Positions 22,986 to 24,259 of a stretch of 24,259 bases of DNA are shown here, in pieces. The first letter of the stretch is position 1. The number at the start of each line of letters is the position of its first letter. The position numbers and the translations under genes were made by a program. Location of the stretch: contig JAHHTP010000024.1 of NCBI GenBank assembly GCA_020024615.1, positions 1-24,259 on the forward strand, in the 5' to 3' direction. The DNA is from Oscillospiraceae bacterium. Lineage in GTDB: Bacteria; Bacillota; Clostridia; Oscillospirales; Ruminococcaceae. A model generated the notes under the pieces. That model saw only the letters and a program-made list of their open reading frames with translations, did not search any database and was not told the origin of the DNA.

Positions 22986-24161
22986 TTATTTTGGAATTGG
23001 TGCAAAGCTGTTATCAATGGTAATAATGCAGCTGTATGACGGGTTAATTTGTTTTACTTTCTCGCCAATCATCGCTTTAAGATTTTCCGGCTCAATTTTT
23101 ACCTCATAAGGAGATACACAATCAAACACTAAATTCGTACGATATTTTCCACATACCACACGCAGGTCGTGAATAGATAATCGCTGATCAATGCTCTTAA
23201 CGGATACATCTACCTGTCTACGAATGTCTAAAACCTCCGAATCCTTTGTCAATATTGGATCATAATGTGCTATCAGATTCAAACCTTCTCTTAAAAAATC
23301 TTGTTCGATCTGATCAATAATTTCATGGCTTTCAAAAACATCATCCTCAGCTGCTAACTCAAGATGCACACTTGCAAATTTGCGACAGGGACCGTAATCA
23401 TGAATGATTAAATCGTGCATGCCGAGTATCTTAGGATATGTTAACAGCTTATCATGAATCCACTTAATTTCCGCTTCATCTGGTGCAGAACCGAGCATAG
23501 GATTGATTGTTTCCTTTACTAGTCCGATCCCACTAATCAGAATAAATACAGCCACAGCAAGACCAATCCAGCCATCTAATTGTAGATTGGTGACCTCAGA
23601 AACAACAGATGCAGTCAATACAGCGAAAGTTGAAATAACATCGTTTCGGCTATCTGCGGCCGAAGCAAGCAGGGATTGGGAATTGATTTTTTTACCCACT
23701 TTGTGATTAAACAACATCATCCATAATTTTACTGCAATTGAAAATACGAGTACGATAACCAGTGGAACACTGAATACAACTGCCTGAGGATGCAGAATTT
23801 TATCTACACTGGACTGAAACAATTCCACACCGATGACAAGTACCAGCACTGCCACCATCATTGCGGAAAGATATTCAAATCTGCCATGACCATATGGATG
23901 GTTTTTATCAGCTGGCATTTCAGCAAGCTTAAATCCCAATAAACTGATAATACTGGAAGATGCATCAGAAAAGTTGTTGACTGCATCAGCTGTAATCGAA
24001 ACAGATCCACTGACGGTACCGATTAAAATTTTCAGTCCGAATAAAATCAGGTTACAGACAATACCAACCATCCCAGCCAACTTTCCATAAGCAGTTCTTA
24101 CCCTTGGCTGATCGGTGTTTTGATAATCTTTTACAAAAAGTCGAATCAAAAACTGTGTCAT
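22986..24161 (-). CDS. Cation diffusion facilitator, probably Mn(II) type
   Basis: A 391-aa metal/proton antiporter of the CDF family, expected to export a divalent cation across the plasma membrane. Six helices lie between about 30 and 215, followed by a cytoplasmic metal-binding domain. The transport site reads Asn62-x3-Asp66 in helix 2 (VNNFSDASSS) and Asp170-x3-Asp174 in helix 5 (AADSRNDVIS). This N-D/D-D set is characteristic of manganese exporters such as MntE, whereas zinc exporters have histidine. HPYGHGRFEYLSA (88-100) follows helix 2. At 391 aa it is about 90 residues longer than a minimal CDF because of a C-terminal extension ending in a CIITIDNSF stretch. The start has AGGGGG as ribosome site. 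Confidence 0.88.
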   Translation of the reverse strand: MTQFLIRLFVKDYQNTDQPRVRTAYGKLAGMVGIVCNLILFGLKILIGTVSGSVSITADAVNNFSDASSSIISLLGFKLAEMPADKNHPYGHGRFEYLSAMMVAVLVLVIGVELFQSSVDKILHPQAVVFSVPLVIVLVFSIAVKLWMMLFNHKVGKKINSQSLLASAADSRNDVISTFAVLTASVVSEVTNLQLDGWIGLAVAVFILISGIGLVKETINPMLGSAPDEAEIKWIHDKLLTYPKILGMHDLIIHDYGPCRKFASVHLELAAEDDVFESHEIIDQIEQDFLREGLNLIAHYDPILTKDSEVLDIRRQVDVSVKSIDQRLSIHDLRVVCGKYRTNLVFDCVSPYEVKIEPENLKAMIGEKVKQINPSYSCIITIDNSFAPIPK

Positions 24162-24178
24162 GATTGCCCCCTAATTAA

Positions 24179-24207
24179 ATTATAAAATTTTGGTTTCTCG
24201 TTGTAAA
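24179..24207 (-). promoter_or_regulatory. Sigma-A promoter of the cation exporter gene
   Basis: Minus strand TTTACA (24207-24202), 17-base spacer, TATAAT (24184-24179): 11 of 12 consensus positions. The start would be near 24172, leaving almost no leader before the ATG at 24161. No manganese riboswitch fits in this space. Confidence 0.75.
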
Positions 24208-24210
24208 AAC

Positions 24211-24240
24211 AAAAACTCCCGTATCGAAAGATACAGGAGT
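24211..24240 (-). terminator. Terminator after the right-edge tRNA
   Basis: On the minus strand ACTCCTGTATC pairs with GATACGGGAGT (one T-G wobble, 4-base loop) and is followed by TTTTTGTTTTT. It begins four bases after the presumed tRNA CCA end. Confidence 0.8.
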
Positions 24241-24244
24241 AAAA

Positions 24245-24259
24245 TGGCTCCCCTTGTCG
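24245..24259 (-). tRNA. 3' end of a tRNA, probably tRNA-Asn (cut by window edge)
   Basis: The minus strand reads CGAC, then AAGGGGA (acceptor 3' strand), G (discriminator) and CCA, followed after four bases by a terminator. A 5' partner TCCCCTT and a G discriminator fit tRNA-Asn best. Only 15 bases are visible, so both the type and the tRNA call are provisional. Confidence 0.5.

Noticed and set aside
22736..23017. 93-codon minus-strand frame crossing the exporter stop and the trxB promoter
   Set aside because: It overlaps the exporter end, a hairpin and a near-consensus promoter, has no ribosome site, and its composition is not protein-like.
1..24259. CRISPR arrays, insertion sequences, phage or toxin-antitoxin genes
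   Set aside because: No regularly spaced repeats, transposase, integrase or recognisable defence genes were seen on either strand.

Overview
The window suggests an endospore-forming, gut-type Clostridia (Oscillospirales-like Firmicute). The grounds are moderately low G+C, strong AGGAGG ribosome sites, near-consensus sigma-A promoters, a tiny spoVM gene and clostridial-type protein sequences; no taxonomic marker is present. Almost all genes lie on the minus strand. Both ends cut into tRNA genes: the 5' part of a tRNA-Leu on the left and the last bases of a probable tRNA-Asn on the right.

Layout. (1) 1-2345: tRNA-Leu with a perfect promoter, a UDP-ManNAc dehydrogenase gene, and a lipoprotein gene with its own promoter and terminator. 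(2) 2310-12618, the catabolic core: a six-gene minus-strand operon encoding glucuronate isomerase, an SDR fructuronate reductase, two xylose-isomerase-like TIM barrels and two paralogous Gfo/Idh/MocA dehydrogenases, closed by a terminator. It is followed by a separately promoted pair, a cytoplasmic GH3 glycosidase with a PA14 insert and an SLC13/ArsB-type anion permease. An AraC regulator diverges from the operon. (3) 13445-13795: a small plus-strand pair, an unrecognised 52-residue membrane protein coupled to a 29-residue SpoVM. (4) 13845-20109: an oligopeptide ABC transporter in the order A-B-C-D-F, with stable hairpins in two internal gaps. (5) 20290-21238: an MTA/SAH nucleosidase gene and a possible decayed small gene. 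(6) 21237-24259: trxB coupled to a chorismate mutase gene, then a Mn-type cation diffusion facilitator and a tRNA end.

The most interesting region is (2). Two NAD-dependent Gfo dehydrogenases plus two TIM-barrel 'sugar phosphate isomerase/epimerase' proteins is the gene complement expected for a redox (3-keto-glycoside) route of glycoside cleavage: oxidase, lyase, hydratase, reductase. Here it is fused to the first two steps of hexuronate breakdown, under an AraC activator. My inference is a pathway for a glucuronide or another uronate-containing glycoside, whose substrate is unknown. Mannonate dehydratase and the KDG enzymes would have to be encoded elsewhere. The second point of interest is the spoVM locus, which has a Gly at the position of the functionally important Pro9 of B. 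subtilis SpoVM and a tightly coupled unknown membrane protein.
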